Shown: positions 1 through 8,425 of the stretch, one piece after another
Position numbering within the stretch: the stretch's first letter is position 1
Layout: the number at the start of each line of letters is the position of its first letter
NCBI GenBank assembly: GCA_964582265.1
Contig: CAZOQT010000001.1
Span: 1-64,000, forward strand
Length of the DNA stretch: 64,000 nt
From: JBAZYK01 sp964582265
GTDB lineage: Bacteria > Patescibacteriota > Gracilibacteria > UBA1369
Direction: 5' to 3'
Made by a program: the position numbers and the translations under genes
Notes under the pieces: model-generated
Seen by the model: only the letters and a program-made list of their open reading frames with translations
What the model was told of the DNA's origin: nothing
The model's database searches: none

Positions 1-2397
1 GTAACTCGTTCTAAAGAAGAAGCCAAAAAATTTGCAGAAGAATTACTAGCAAAAGCACAAAAAGGCGAAAATTTTGAAAATTTAGCTAAACAGTATTCAA
101 ATGATACCGCCGATAAAGACCAAGGTGGCTTACTCCCAACACCCGTAAATGGTAAAGACGATGGATATGTAAAACCATTTCAAGATGCTGCTCTTGCATT
201 AAAGAAAAATGGCGATATATCCCCTGTTACAGAAACTGAATTCGGTTTCCACATTATTAAAGGTGTAGAAATTAAAGCTGCCAGCAAAGAAACCAAGACT
301 GAACCACAGGTTAAATTTCAAACAGTTTTCTATAATGCTGCTGCGGACGAATGGCAAGATACAGGTTTAACAGGACAACAATTTGTACACGCTGATGTTG
401 AATTTACTCAATACAGCCAACCATACGTGACTATTCAATTTAATGAAGATGGCGCAAAATTATTTGAACAAATCACAGAAAGAAACGTAGGCCAACCACT
501 AGCAATCTTTGTTGGAGGCAAACGGGTTCAAAATCCACCACCACGCGTAAATGAAAAAATTTCAGGAGGAAGAGCTCAAATTAGTGGTAATTTCTCACTC
601 GAAGAAGCAAACAACTTGGCACGTGATTTGAATACAGGCGCTATCCCTGCACCAATTATATTGGTTGGGCAAAACACAATTGGCGCCAGCCTTGGCCAAG
701 ACGCTTTAACAAAAAGCTTATGGGCAGGTTTAATTGGTTTTATTTTAGTGGCGATTTTCATGATTGTTTACTATCGCTTGCCTGGTGTGCTGGCAGTAAT
801 AGCTCTAGCAATCTACTCACTCATCATGCTCTTTTTAATCAAAGTAGCATTACCTCCAATTTGGGCATTGGGAACCTCAATACTGGTGTTTGTATATTTG
901 ATTACCCGCATCATTAATTCCAAAGATTCAGGTCCAGAAAAAGCCATTTCATTGATACTTACATGCTTTATTCTATTCTTGCTTAGCTTCCTACTTTCCA
1001 CTCCAATCGTTATGACACTGGCAGGTATTGCAGGCGTAATCCTTTCGATTGGTATGGCCGTAGATGCCAACATCTTGATTTTTGAAAGAGTGAAAGAGGA
1101 ATTAAGAGATGGCAGACCACTAAGCGCCGCAATTGATATTGGTTTTGACCGCGCATGGAGCAGTATCCGTGATTCAAACTTCTCTTCTTTAATTACTTGC
1201 GGAATTCTATTTTACTTTGGATCATCAATTATTCAGGGTTTTGCCTTCAACTTGGCCGCAGGTATTTTGGTATCCATGTTCACGGCAATCACTATCAGCA
1301 AAACATTCATTACAGCATTAACAAAGACAAGACTTGCAAATAATCTGTGGTTGTTCGGAGCACCAAAACGCGCAGATAAAAAACTCTGGCCAATCGTTCA
1401 AAAACGTAAACTTTCTTACATTATTTCCGGAGCATTACTAATTGCTGCCTTGATCGGTTTACCAGTCTTTGGCCTTAAACTTGGTCTTGATTTCACTGGT
1501 GGAACTTTAATGGAACTTAAATTTAAGAACCTCCAAGGCGAACAGATGGAGCAAATGGCCAAAATCGAAAAAGCACTAGAAGAAAGTGCAAACTCATTAA
1601 ATCAAAAAGTTGTCGCAGCACCTAATAACAATCCAAATCAACCAACTTTAACTGACGCAGAAGGCAAGATCGACTTGGGAAAACCACACATTGTGCCAGG
1701 ACAGGGTGACTTTATTATTAAGACAAAGAATATCACTTCTGACCAATACGATAAATTAATTGTTGAACTGCAAAACCGTCTTGGTGAAATTGAATTAGTA
1801 CACTTTAATACAGTAGGCCCAGTTGTTGGCGAAAGCTTACGCTACAAAGCAGTAATTGCAGTAATTGTAGCCAGCGTTATGATTATTATTTACATCGCCT
1901 TTGCATTCCGCCGAATTCCACGCCATATTGGTAAATGGAAGTTTGGTACAGCAGCAATCGTGGCCTTGTTACACGATTTAGGTATCATGCTTGGAGTTTA
2001 TGTATACTTTGGAGTTTTATTTGGAGTTGAAATCGACGCACTCTTTATTACTGCCATGCTGACAGTACTTGGCTTCTCTGTTCATGACACTATTGTGGTA
2101 TTCGATCGTATTCGTGAGAAACTTAAATACCAAAAGCGTGATGAATCCTTTGAAGATGTTGCTAACCAAGCTGTAAACGAAACAATCGCCCGCTCCATAA
2201 ATACTTCACTGGCTGTATTCTTGACTTTGTTGGCTTTAGCTTTATTTGGAGCAGAAAGTATCCGCTTCTTTGTACTAACATTAATTGTAGGTATAGTCGC
2301 TGGTACATACTCTTCAATCTTTATTGCTACTCCAATCCTGGTTGACTGGAATCTTTACGATGCTAAAAAGAAGCTTCAAGGGGGCAAAAAGAAATAA
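1..2397 (+). CDS. secDF: SecD-SecF fusion with parvulin-type PPIase domain (5' partial)
   Basis: This is an open frame from the first base to a TAA stop, so the N terminus, including the first SecD membrane segment, lies outside the window. Visible residues 1-90 read as a parvulin (PpiC) peptidyl-prolyl isomerase domain, with FENLAKQYSNDTA, a GG turn and FGFHIIKGVE. The SecD periplasmic base follows (ISGNFSLEEANNLA, GAIPAPI), then the SecD membrane domain with GMAVDANILIFERV. From about residue 460 comes the SecF half, with GLDFTGGTLMELKF and GFSVHDTIVVFDRIREKLK. SecDF uses the proton-motive force to complete protein export through SecYEG. Joined SecDF proteins are known; a foldase domain inside the extracytoplasmic part is unusual and would act on emerging substrates. 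The SecDF call is firm and the parvulin call strong. Confidence 0.95.
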   Translation, partial: VTRSKEEAKKFAEELLAKAQKGENFENLAKQYSNDTADKDQGGLLPTPVNGKDDGYVKPFQDAALALKKNGDISPVTETEFGFHIIKGVEIKAASKETKTEPQVKFQTVFYNAAADEWQDTGLTGQQFVHADVEFTQYSQPYVTIQFNEDGAKLFEQITERNVGQPLAIFVGGKRVQNPPPRVNEKISGGRAQISGNFSLEEANNLARDLNTGAIPAPIILVGQNTIGASLGQDALTKSLWAGLIGFILVAIFMIVYYRLPGVLAVIALAIYSLIMLFLIKVALPPIWALGTSILVFVYLITRIINSKDSGPEKAISLILTCFILFLLSFLLSTPIVMTLAGIAGVILSIGMAVDANILIFERVKEELRDGRPLSAAIDIGFDRAWSSIRDSNFSSLITCGILFYFGSSIIQGFAFNLAAGILVSMFTAITISKTFITALTKTRLANNLWLFGAPKRADKKLWPIVQKRKLSYIISGALLIAALIGLPVFGLKLGLDFTGGTLMELKFKNLQGEQMEQMAKIEKALEESANSLNQKVVAAPNNNPNQPTLTDAEGKIDLGKPHIVPGQGDFIIKTKNITSDQYDKLIVELQNRLGEIELVHFNTVGPVVGESLRYKAVIAVIVASVMIIIYIAFAFRRIPRHIGKWKFGTAAIVALLHDLGIMLGVYVYFGVLFGVEIDALFITAMLTVLGFSVHDTIVVFDRIREKLKYQKRDESFEDVANQAVNETIARSINTSLAVFLTLLALALFGAESIRFFVLTLIVGIVAGTYSSIFIATPILVDWNLYDAKKKLQGGKKK

Positions 2398-2436
2398 GAC
2401 GATCCTAAATAGCGTCTTATAAAAGAATATCAATCT

Positions 2437-2472
2437 AAGTCCTCTCACCTAAAAAGGAGAGGACTTTTTTTT
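2437..2472 (+). terminator. Rho-independent terminator after secDF
   Basis: A perfect 10-bp stem (AAGTCCTCTC with GAGAGGACTT) closes a 10-base loop and runs into eight T residues. It lies 40 bases after the secDF stop and before the tRNA gene. Confidence 0.9.
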
Positions 2473-2481
2473 AAAAATGGT

Positions 2482-2487
2482 TATAAT
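2482..2487 (+). promoter_or_regulatory. -10 element for tRNA-Arg
   Basis: A perfect TATAAT lies 16 bases before the first tRNA base, placing transcription start a few bases upstream of the mature 5' end. No convincing -35 is visible, since the preceding terminator T-run occupies that position. Confidence 0.5.
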
Positions 2488-2503
2488 GGGTCCGCCATAC
2501 TTT

Positions 2504-2580
2504 GCGCCAATAGCTCAACTGGATAGAGCGTCGGTCTTCGGAACCGAAGGTTGAGGGTTCGATCCCCCCTTGGCGCACCA
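2504..2580 (+). tRNA. tRNA-Arg (anticodon TCG), CCA encoded
   Basis: A full cloverleaf folds by eye. The acceptor stem is GCGCCAA with TTGGCGC, the D stem GCTC with GAGC, and the anticodon stem TCGGT with ACCGA around loop CTTCGGA, giving anticodon TCG for arginine CGN codons. The variable loop is AGGTT and the T loop TTCGATC. Discriminator A is followed by a genomically encoded CCA. One A-C mismatch sits in the T stem. Confidence 0.95.
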
Positions 2581-2584
2581 AAAA

Positions 2585-2857
2585 TTACAACTTTTGTGAA
2601 CGTCTTGCTGCAGTAAAAAGTACATTTAAAGTGCGCACGCTGCTTTTAAATGAACCTTCCATTAATCCAAAATTTGCGGCTTGTTGCAGCACCTCCAAAA
2701 ACTTAAACCAGACCAATTCATTTCTAGGCTCTTCAAGACCCATTCGGTTACGCAGATCTTTTGTAGTGGATTGGCTCAAGAAAGCCAATAGGCTAAGCAT
2801 GCCTCTGTCTTCTGCTTTAAAAGATTTTTGCTTTGATGTATGGTGTTTATTGCCCAT
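2585..2857 (-). CDS. Small hypothetical protein
   Basis: A 90-residue frame on the minus strand, right after the tRNA. The product is basic at both ends with a helical middle (LAFLSQSTTKDLRNRMGLEE) and has no signal peptide or membrane segment. I do not recognise a family. It was chosen over an overlapping plus-strand frame because its composition looks more like a folded protein. It diverges from the redox-disulfide gene across a short AT-rich gap. No ribosome binding site is visible, so it may not be expressed. Confidence 0.45.
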   Translation of the reverse strand: MGNKHHTSKQKSFKAEDRGMLSLLAFLSQSTTKDLRNRMGLEEPRNELVWFKFLEVLQQAANFGLMEGSFKSSVRTLNVLFTAARRSQKL

Positions 2858-2909
2858 TTGAATTTGAAAAAGGATATATTTATATCATAATAATACAGAT
2901 AGGTCAAGT

Positions 2910-3239
2910 ATGGAGAAAGCTATAAAAAATAAAAAAAGAAAGCCAAACAAGTCCCAAAAAACGGCTATCAAAAAACATAAAGCACCTATCCAGATCGAAG
3001 AAATTACGTTTCAACCAGGTGAGCTTATTCAAATCACACCAGACATGATTATTGGCGATGTAGTACTTGCTTTTCCAGAAACCTTTCCTGTTTTGCAGAG
3101 CTTTGGCATACATTGTATTGGCTGCTACGCTTCAACATTTGAAAGCATTGAAGAAGGTGTTTCATTACACGGTTTAGACCCGGAAAAAGTTTGCGACGAG
3201 CTAAATAAAGCCATCCATGACGCTAAAAACAGGAAATAA
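2910..3239 (+). CDS. DUF1858 / hybrid-cluster-associated redox disulfide domain protein
   Basis: Residues 1-28 are a lysine-rich tail. Residues 45-105 match the DUF1858 family (ScdA N-terminus-like): DMIIGDVVLAFPETFPVL, then FGIHCIGCYAS with the CxxC pair, then ESIEEGVSLHGLDPEKV. The family is thought to bind or relay electrons through the CxxC and is often found with hybrid cluster or iron-sulfur repair proteins; none is nearby, so the partner is unknown. An upstream TTGAAT and TATATC pair with 17-bp spacing could be its promoter. The family call is confident and the function uncertain. Confidence 0.85.
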   Translation: MEKAIKNKKRKPNKSQKTAIKKHKAPIQIEEITFQPGELIQITPDMIIGDVVLAFPETFPVLQSFGIHCIGCYASTFESIEEGVSLHGLDPEKVCDELNKAIHDAKNRK

Positions 3240-3259
3240 TAAAAGTAAAAAAACACATT

Positions 3260-3280
3260 TCTAATTCCTAATTTCTGATT
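3260..3280 (+). promoter_or_regulatory. Heptamer leader array before priA (3 units)
   Basis: Three consecutive 7-base units, TCTAATT, CCTAATT and TCTGATT, end 5 bases before the GTG start of priA. The same pattern precedes eight other genes in the window. Confidence 0.6.
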
Positions 3281-3285
3281 AAATC

Positions 3286-5358
3286 GTGTTCGCTGAAATC
3301 CTTTTCACGCAAAAAATCGGCAACGATAAAGCCACTCTGACTTATCAAATCCCTCCCACAATCAAAGCCAAAATTGGACAGGTCGTGGAAATTGAATTAC
3401 GCAAAAAGAAAATGAAAGGCGTAATTTTTAGTGTGCATAACAAGGCTCCTGAATACAAAACCAAAGAAATTTTAGGGATTATTGAACACGCGCCACATTT
3501 AGAGACTACACAATTGGAACTATTAAAATGGATTTCTGATTACTATTTTTGCCCCTATTACAAAGCCTTAAAGCTATTTTTACCAGTTCCTTTTATTAAA
3601 AAAAAGAAAATTTTGGCCCCGGATTTTTTAGCTGAGGACGAATTTCAAACTATAAAAACCCACGAACTAAACCAGGATCAAAAAAAGGTCTTGGCACAAA
3701 TTCAAGACAGTAAAAAAAATGTGGCATTACTGCACGGCATTACAGGATCAGGTAAAACCGAAATTTATTTACACATTGCGGATCAACAGGTTCATCTGGG
3801 CAAACAGGTGCTAATGCTTATTCCAGAAATTTCCTTAACTGCACAAACAGTTCAGCGGTTTAAACAGCACTTTAGGCACAAAGTAGTCGTAATTCACAGC
3901 CAGATCACCGCCAAAGAAAAAGAAAAAGCCTGGCAAAGCATTCACAAAGAAGAAGCCAAAATAGTCATTGGTTCGCGCTCCGCGCTCTTTGCACCATTCA
4001 AAAATCTTGGTTACATTCTAATGGATGAAGAACATGATGGAAGTTATAAGCAGGACCAGGCCCCCCACTACAATGCTCTAGATGTAGCCATAAAAATGGC
4101 TGAGATGCTAAATATAAAAATACTTGCAGGAAGTGCCACACCTTCTCTTGAAAGTTATTTTCGCGCCCAAAATGGCGAATTTGAGCTTTTGGAATTGCAC
4201 GAACGCGCCACTAAAGAATTCGGCAGCACACTGCCAAAAACTACAATTGTTGATTTACGAGAAGAGCTAAAAAAGAAAAATTTTTCAATTTTTAGCGAAC
4301 CACTTCAAGAAAAATTAACTCAAAAGCTGCACCAAAAAGAGCAGGCAATTTTGTTTTTAAATAGGCGTGGCGCTGCTTCAGCCGTAATCTGCCGCACCTG
4401 TGGATATGTAGTTAAATGCGATGACTGTGAAACCTCCATGACCTATCATCAAAAAATAACTGTTGAAAACAGCATATACCCCGCAGATAGGCTGATCTGC
4501 CATCATTGTGGCAAAATTGGCTCTGTTCCCAAACTCTGCCCAAAATGTAGCAGTGCCTACATCAAATACATTGGCCTTGGTACACAAAGAGTAGAAGATG
4601 AAATCAATAAAATGTTTCCACTCGCCAAAGTAATTAGAGCAGATCGGGATACAGTAAAACAACGTGATAGTTTTAAAAAAGTATACAATTCATTTAAAAA
4701 TCACGAAGCTGATATTCTTGTCGGAACTCAAATGATTGCACTTGGACTGCATTTACCAAAGGTAAATTTGGTTGGAATAGTCTTGGCAGATTTAAGCCTA
4801 ACAATACCAAGTTTTCGCAGTGCAGAAAGGACTTTCCAGCTAATTACTCAAGTTGCAGGCCGCGCTGGACGTGAATCAAATCAAGGAGAAGTTGTGATTC
4901 AAACATATTTGCCCAATAACTATGTCATAAAAAAAGCAGCAGAACACGATTATCTTGGCTTTTACAATCTGGAAATAGCCCTTAGAAAGGAATTAAATTA
5001 TCCCCCATTTTCCAAACTGATTAAATTAACAATTACAGAAAAAGACAGTAAATCCGCTCAGAAAAAAGCTGAAGAAATTTATCAAAAATTAAAAGTACTA
5101 GATGCGCCGGTTTCTAATGGTGTGGGCTCTGCAGAAAAAAGCAACGACATTTCGATTTATCCTGCTTTAATAACAAAATTCCGCAACAAATATCGTTGGC
5201 ATATTTTAATAAGCGGGCAAAATCCTAGAGAACTAATTAAAAAATTCGTGGCAATAAAAGATTTAAAAAATTCATCTTCCACAAAGTTTTCATTCAAAAA
5301 AAGATTCCAGGCAGAAAACCCGCTTAAAATCGATGTGGATCCCCTTTCTACGGTCTAA
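3286..5358 (+). CDS. priA: Primosomal replication restart helicase PriA
   Basis: PriA is a 3'-5' superfamily 2 helicase that reloads the replisome at collapsed forks. The 690 residues show an N-terminal DNA-binding domain (QVVEIELRKKKMKGVI), Walker A GITGSGKTE near residue 150, DEEH near 247, the zinc-binding insertion between residues 369 and 420 (CRTCGYVVKCDDC, CHHCG, CPKC) and motif VI-like TQVAGRAGR. The start is GTG, supported by the family N terminus and by the heptamer array 5 bases upstream. Its end overlaps the convergent small gene by four bases. Length is normal for the family. Confidence 0.96.
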   Translation: MFAEILFTQKIGNDKATLTYQIPPTIKAKIGQVVEIELRKKKMKGVIFSVHNKAPEYKTKEILGIIEHAPHLETTQLELLKWISDYYFCPYYKALKLFLPVPFIKKKKILAPDFLAEDEFQTIKTHELNQDQKKVLAQIQDSKKNVALLHGITGSGKTEIYLHIADQQVHLGKQVLMLIPEISLTAQTVQRFKQHFRHKVVVIHSQITAKEKEKAWQSIHKEEAKIVIGSRSALFAPFKNLGYILMDEEHDGSYKQDQAPHYNALDVAIKMAEMLNIKILAGSATPSLESYFRAQNGEFELLELHERATKEFGSTLPKTTIVDLREELKKKNFSIFSEPLQEKLTQKLHQKEQAILFLNRRGAASAVICRTCGYVVKCDDCETSMTYHQKITVENSIYPADRLICHHCGKIGSVPKLCPKCSSAYIKYIGLGTQRVEDEINKMFPLAKVIRADRDTVKQRDSFKKVYNSFKNHEADILVGTQMIALGLHLPKVNLVGIVLADLSLTIPSFRSAERTFQLITQVAGRAGRESNQGEVVIQTYLPNNYVIKKAAEHDYLGFYNLEIALRKELNYPPFSKLIKLTITEKDSKSAQKKAEEIYQKLKVLDAPVSNGVGSAEKSNDISIYPALITKFRNKYRWHILISGQNPRELIKKFVAIKDLKNSSSTKFSFKKRFQAENPLKIDVDPLSTV

Positions 5359-5642
5359 CTCAAGGCACCCTCAAATTCATGTCCCATGACTCTAACAACA
5401 TCAGACAAATAAGCTACTTCACCCATTTGTACCTTAACTGAACGAATTAATCCCCGAACAGCATCCTCTTCTCCACCATCATTCAATAAAGCCTCTAATA
5501 ATAATTTTTGTTCAGCCTCAAGCAAAGAAATTGCTTGAGCCAATTCCTCTTGAGGGGTTAATTCTCGAACATCACTTTCTACTTTATCACCTTCAATGAC
5601 TTCATACCCATCCCGCCCATATTTTGTGCCTTGTTCAGACAT
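5355..5642 (-). CDS. Small acidic hypothetical protein
   Basis: The 95-residue product is strongly acidic and helical, with ELTPQEELAQAISLLEAEQK predicted as coiled coil and no membrane segment. ATG at 5642 is preferred over an upstream TTG because a good sigma-70-type promoter on the same strand places transcription start near 5665, about 23 bases upstream. I do not recognise a family. The overlap with the end of priA and the dedicated promoter suggest a real, independently expressed gene. Confidence 0.65.
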   Translation of the reverse strand: MSEQGTKYGRDGYEVIEGDKVESDVRELTPQEELAQAISLLEAEQKLLLEALLNDGGEEDAVRGLIRSVKVQMGEVAYLSDVVRVMGHEFEGALS

Positions 5643-5671
5643 TTTATATAACAAAAAATTTAGTGAACAGA

Positions 5672-5699
5672 ATTATACTATATTTACATATAAAGTCAA
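5672..5699 (-). promoter_or_regulatory. Sigma-70-type promoter for the 5355-5642 gene
   Basis: On the minus strand, -35 TTGACT (5694-5699) and -10 TATAAT (5672-5677) are separated by 16 bp, with the downstream ATG about 30 bases away. Confidence 0.75.
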
Positions 5700-5749
5700 T
5701 ACGCTTTAAAAATCAAAACATCATTAATCTAAAAGCATCAATTGATTTC

Positions 5750-5758
5750 TGTTATACT
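5750..5758 (+). promoter_or_regulatory. Extended -10 promoter for trpS-pyrG
   Basis: TGTTATACT is an extended -10 (TG, one base, TATACT) 40 bases before the trpS ATG. The -35 region is weak, as is common with extended -10 promoters. Confidence 0.5.
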
Positions 5759-5797
5759 TGGCCAGAATTTACCAATGTCATTTTCAATTGAACAACT

Positions 5798-6781
5798 ATG
5801 AAAAAACGCATTCTTTCCGGTATTCAGGCCAGCGGGAACCCACACTTAGGAAACTATTTGGGGGCCATGAAAAACCACATAGAAATGCAAAACACCCACG
5901 AATCTTTTATTTTTATTGCTGATTTACACGCTTTAACCACCGTTAAAGACGCTCAAAAGTTACACCAATCCACAATTAATTTGGCATTGGATTATTTGGC
6001 TTTAGGCCTGGACCCAGAAAAAACTACTTTCTTCCGCCAGAGTGACGTTTACGAACATAGCGAATTAGCCTGGATTTTCAACTGCATCACTCACATGGGC
6101 TTAATGGAGCGCGCCCACGCTTACAAAGATGCAGTGGCTAAAGGCACAAAAGAATCATCTGTCGGTCTTTTTACCTACCCTATTTTAATGGCGGCAGATA
6201 TTCTTTTATACAAGCCAGATTTGGTCCCAGTCGGCAAAGATCAAAAACAACATATCGAAATCGCCCAAGACATTGCCGAAAAGTTTAATCACACCTTTGG
6301 AGAAGTTTTTAAACGCCCAGAACCATATATTCCAGAAGAAGTCGCAACGATAATAGGAACCGACGGCGAACACAAAATGAGCAAGAGTTATGGCAACATA
6401 ATTGAATTTTTTGCTGATGAAACAACGCTTAAAAAGCAGGTTATGGGTATAAAGACCGATTCTACACCTTTAGACGAACCAAAAGACCCATCAAAAGATG
6501 CAGTTTTTAAACTCTATTCTTACTTTGCAACACCTGCCGAAATTAAAACCCTAAGGGATAAATATACAAAGGGTGGTTTTGGTTATGGGGACGCAAAAAA
6601 ATTACTGCTCCAAAAATTGCTCGATTATTTTGCCCCATATCGCAAAAAAAGAATTGAACTTGGTAAGGATTTAGGATATGTTTATAGCGTTTTGAACAAA
6701 GGCGCGCTAAAAGCAAAAAAAGTTGCCGCCGCAACCATGTCCGAGGTGAAGAAAAAAGTCGGACTGGAACTTGAAAATTAA
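5798..6781 (+). CDS. trpS: Tryptophanyl-tRNA synthetase
   Basis: A class I aminoacyl-tRNA synthetase that charges tRNA-Trp. The 327 residues start MKKRILSGIQASGNPHLGN, where the GNPHLG stretch is the HIGH-type motif. GTDGEHKMSKSYGN near residue 190 holds the KMSKS loop, and VGKDQKQHIEIAQDIAEKFN is the usual tryptophan-site helix. Length is normal. pyrG follows after 15 bases, so the two are probably cotranscribed. Confidence 0.97.
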   Translation: MKKRILSGIQASGNPHLGNYLGAMKNHIEMQNTHESFIFIADLHALTTVKDAQKLHQSTINLALDYLALGLDPEKTTFFRQSDVYEHSELAWIFNCITHMGLMERAHAYKDAVAKGTKESSVGLFTYPILMAADILLYKPDLVPVGKDQKQHIEIAQDIAEKFNHTFGEVFKRPEPYIPEEVATIIGTDGEHKMSKSYGNIIEFFADETTLKKQVMGIKTDSTPLDEPKDPSKDAVFKLYSYFATPAEIKTLRDKYTKGGFGYGDAKKLLLQKLLDYFAPYRKKRIELGKDLGYVYSVLNKGALKAKKVAAATMSEVKKKVGLELEN

Positions 6782-6796
6782 TCCAAATCAAAAACT

Positions 6797-8425
6797 ATGA
6801 AGGAGACCAAATACATCTTCGTCACTGGCGGAGTATGTTCGTCACTAGGAAAAGGCATTGCATGTGCCTCGATCGGTGCTCTCCTCAAAGCTTCTGGATT
6901 TAAGGTCTTTACACAAAAGTTGGATCCATATTTAAACGTGGATCCAGGGACCATGAATCCATTTCAGCATGGGGAGGTTTACGTTTTACAGGACGGCAGC
7001 GAAACCGATCTAGACCTAGGTCATTACGAACGCTTTGTTGGTGAAAATTTAACTGAAGTTTCTTCGGTTACAACAGGTAAAATCTATTCACATGTAATTA
7101 GTGAAGAAAGAAAAGGCAGCTATTTAGGTGGAACAATTCAGATTATTCCACACATTACCAATGCCATTAAAAAGCGAATTAAAGACGCAGGAAAAAGCAG
7201 CGGAGCCGATATCGTTCTTGTGGAAATTGGGGGGACTACTGGCGACATTGAAGGACTCCCCTATTTGGAATCAATTCGTCAATTAAGACACGAACTTGGG
7301 CACAAAAACACCTTATTCATTCATCTAACTTTACTTCCTTATCTGGCCGGTTCAAAAGAACTAAAGACCAAACCGACACAGGCTTCAGTGCGGGAACTCA
7401 GAGCAACAGGTATTCAGCCGGATTTCATTTTAGCAAGAGCAGATCATCCGATTACTCAAGATTTGCTTAAAAAAATCGCGCTATTTTGTGATGTAGATGA
7501 GAACTGTGTAGTTCCAGCCCCAACGGTAGCTTCAATTTATGAAGTTCCACTTAAATTTGAAGAACGTCAATTGGCCCAACTCATCGGTCAAAAATTGGAA
7601 CTTGGCAAAATTGAACCGAATTTAAAGGATTGGATCGAATTAAATAATAAAATTAAAGCAAAACGTGAAAAAATCACCATCGCCCTGGTTGGAAAATACA
7701 CCGGCCTGGATGATTCATATTTAAGCGTAGTCGAATCCTTAAAAATAGCATGTTATCACCAAAAACGTGATCTTGACCTGGTCTGGATCGATTCCGAAAA
7801 ACTAGAAAAGAACGACACTAAAACCTGGGAAGCGCTAAAAAGCGCCGCGGGAGTGATTGTTCCAGGCGGCTTTGGCAATCGCGGCATAGAGGGCATGATT
7901 ATGACCGCTAAATATTGTCGTGAAAACCGAGTCCCCTATTTTGGAATTTGTCTGGGAATGCAGATTCAAACCATTGAATTTGCGAGACACCTATACAAAG
8001 ATGAAAGGTATACTTCCGAAGAATTTGATGAAAACAACAAATTAACACCTGAATACTACGTAATACACTTTTTACCAGGACAATATAAAGAGCGCGACAA
8101 AGGTGGAACGCTAAGACTTGGCGCATATCCATGCAAAGTTGTTGCAGGCACCAAAATCGCCAAACTTTACGCTGAAAAACAAATTCAAGAAAGACACCGC
8201 CATCGTTATGAATACAACAACGAGTTCCGCGAAAAACTTGAAGCAGCAGGACTAATCACGGCGGGTGTTTTCCCAGAAGGAAATCTTGTGGAAATGGTTG
8301 AATTAAAAAACCATCCATACATGGTAGGTTGCCAATTCCATCCTGAATTTTTATCTAGACCAAATAAGCCACACCCACTATTTAAAGGTTTAATTGAAGC
8401 CAGCATAAAAAACGATAAGCAATAA
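6797..8425 (+). CDS. pyrG: CTP synthase
   Basis: Converts UTP to CTP using glutamine nitrogen and ATP. The N-terminal synthetase domain opens with FVTGGVCSSLGKGIA (P-loop) and has QIIPHITNAIK and VEIGGTTGDIEGLP. The glutamine amidotransferase domain has PGGFGNRGIEGMI, the nucleophile loop YFGICLGMQ and the final catalytic GCQFHPEF. The 542 residues match the usual length. Its TAA stop overlaps the next ATG by one base, indicating translational coupling to the following membrane protein. Confidence 0.98.
   Translation: MKETKYIFVTGGVCSSLGKGIACASIGALLKASGFKVFTQKLDPYLNVDPGTMNPFQHGEVYVLQDGSETDLDLGHYERFVGENLTEVSSVTTGKIYSHVISEERKGSYLGGTIQIIPHITNAIKKRIKDAGKSSGADIVLVEIGGTTGDIEGLPYLESIRQLRHELGHKNTLFIHLTLLPYLAGSKELKTKPTQASVRELRATGIQPDFILARADHPITQDLLKKIALFCDVDENCVVPAPTVASIYEVPLKFEERQLAQLIGQKLELGKIEPNLKDWIELNNKIKAKREKITIALVGKYTGLDDSYLSVVESLKIACYHQKRDLDLVWIDSEKLEKNDTKTWEALKSAAGVIVPGGFGNRGIEGMIMTAKYCRENRVPYFGICLGMQIQTIEFARHLYKDERYTSEEFDENNKLTPEYYVIHFLPGQYKERDKGGTLRLGAYPCKVVAGTKIAKLYAEKQIQERHRHRYEYNNEFREKLEAAGLITAGVFPEGNLVEMVELKNHPYMVGCQFHPEFLSRPNKPHPLFKGLIEASIKNDKQ

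Noticed and set aside
2631..2861. A 76-codon + strand frame opposite the 2585-2857 gene
   Set aside because: No promoter or family-like features; the minus-strand reading is more protein-like.
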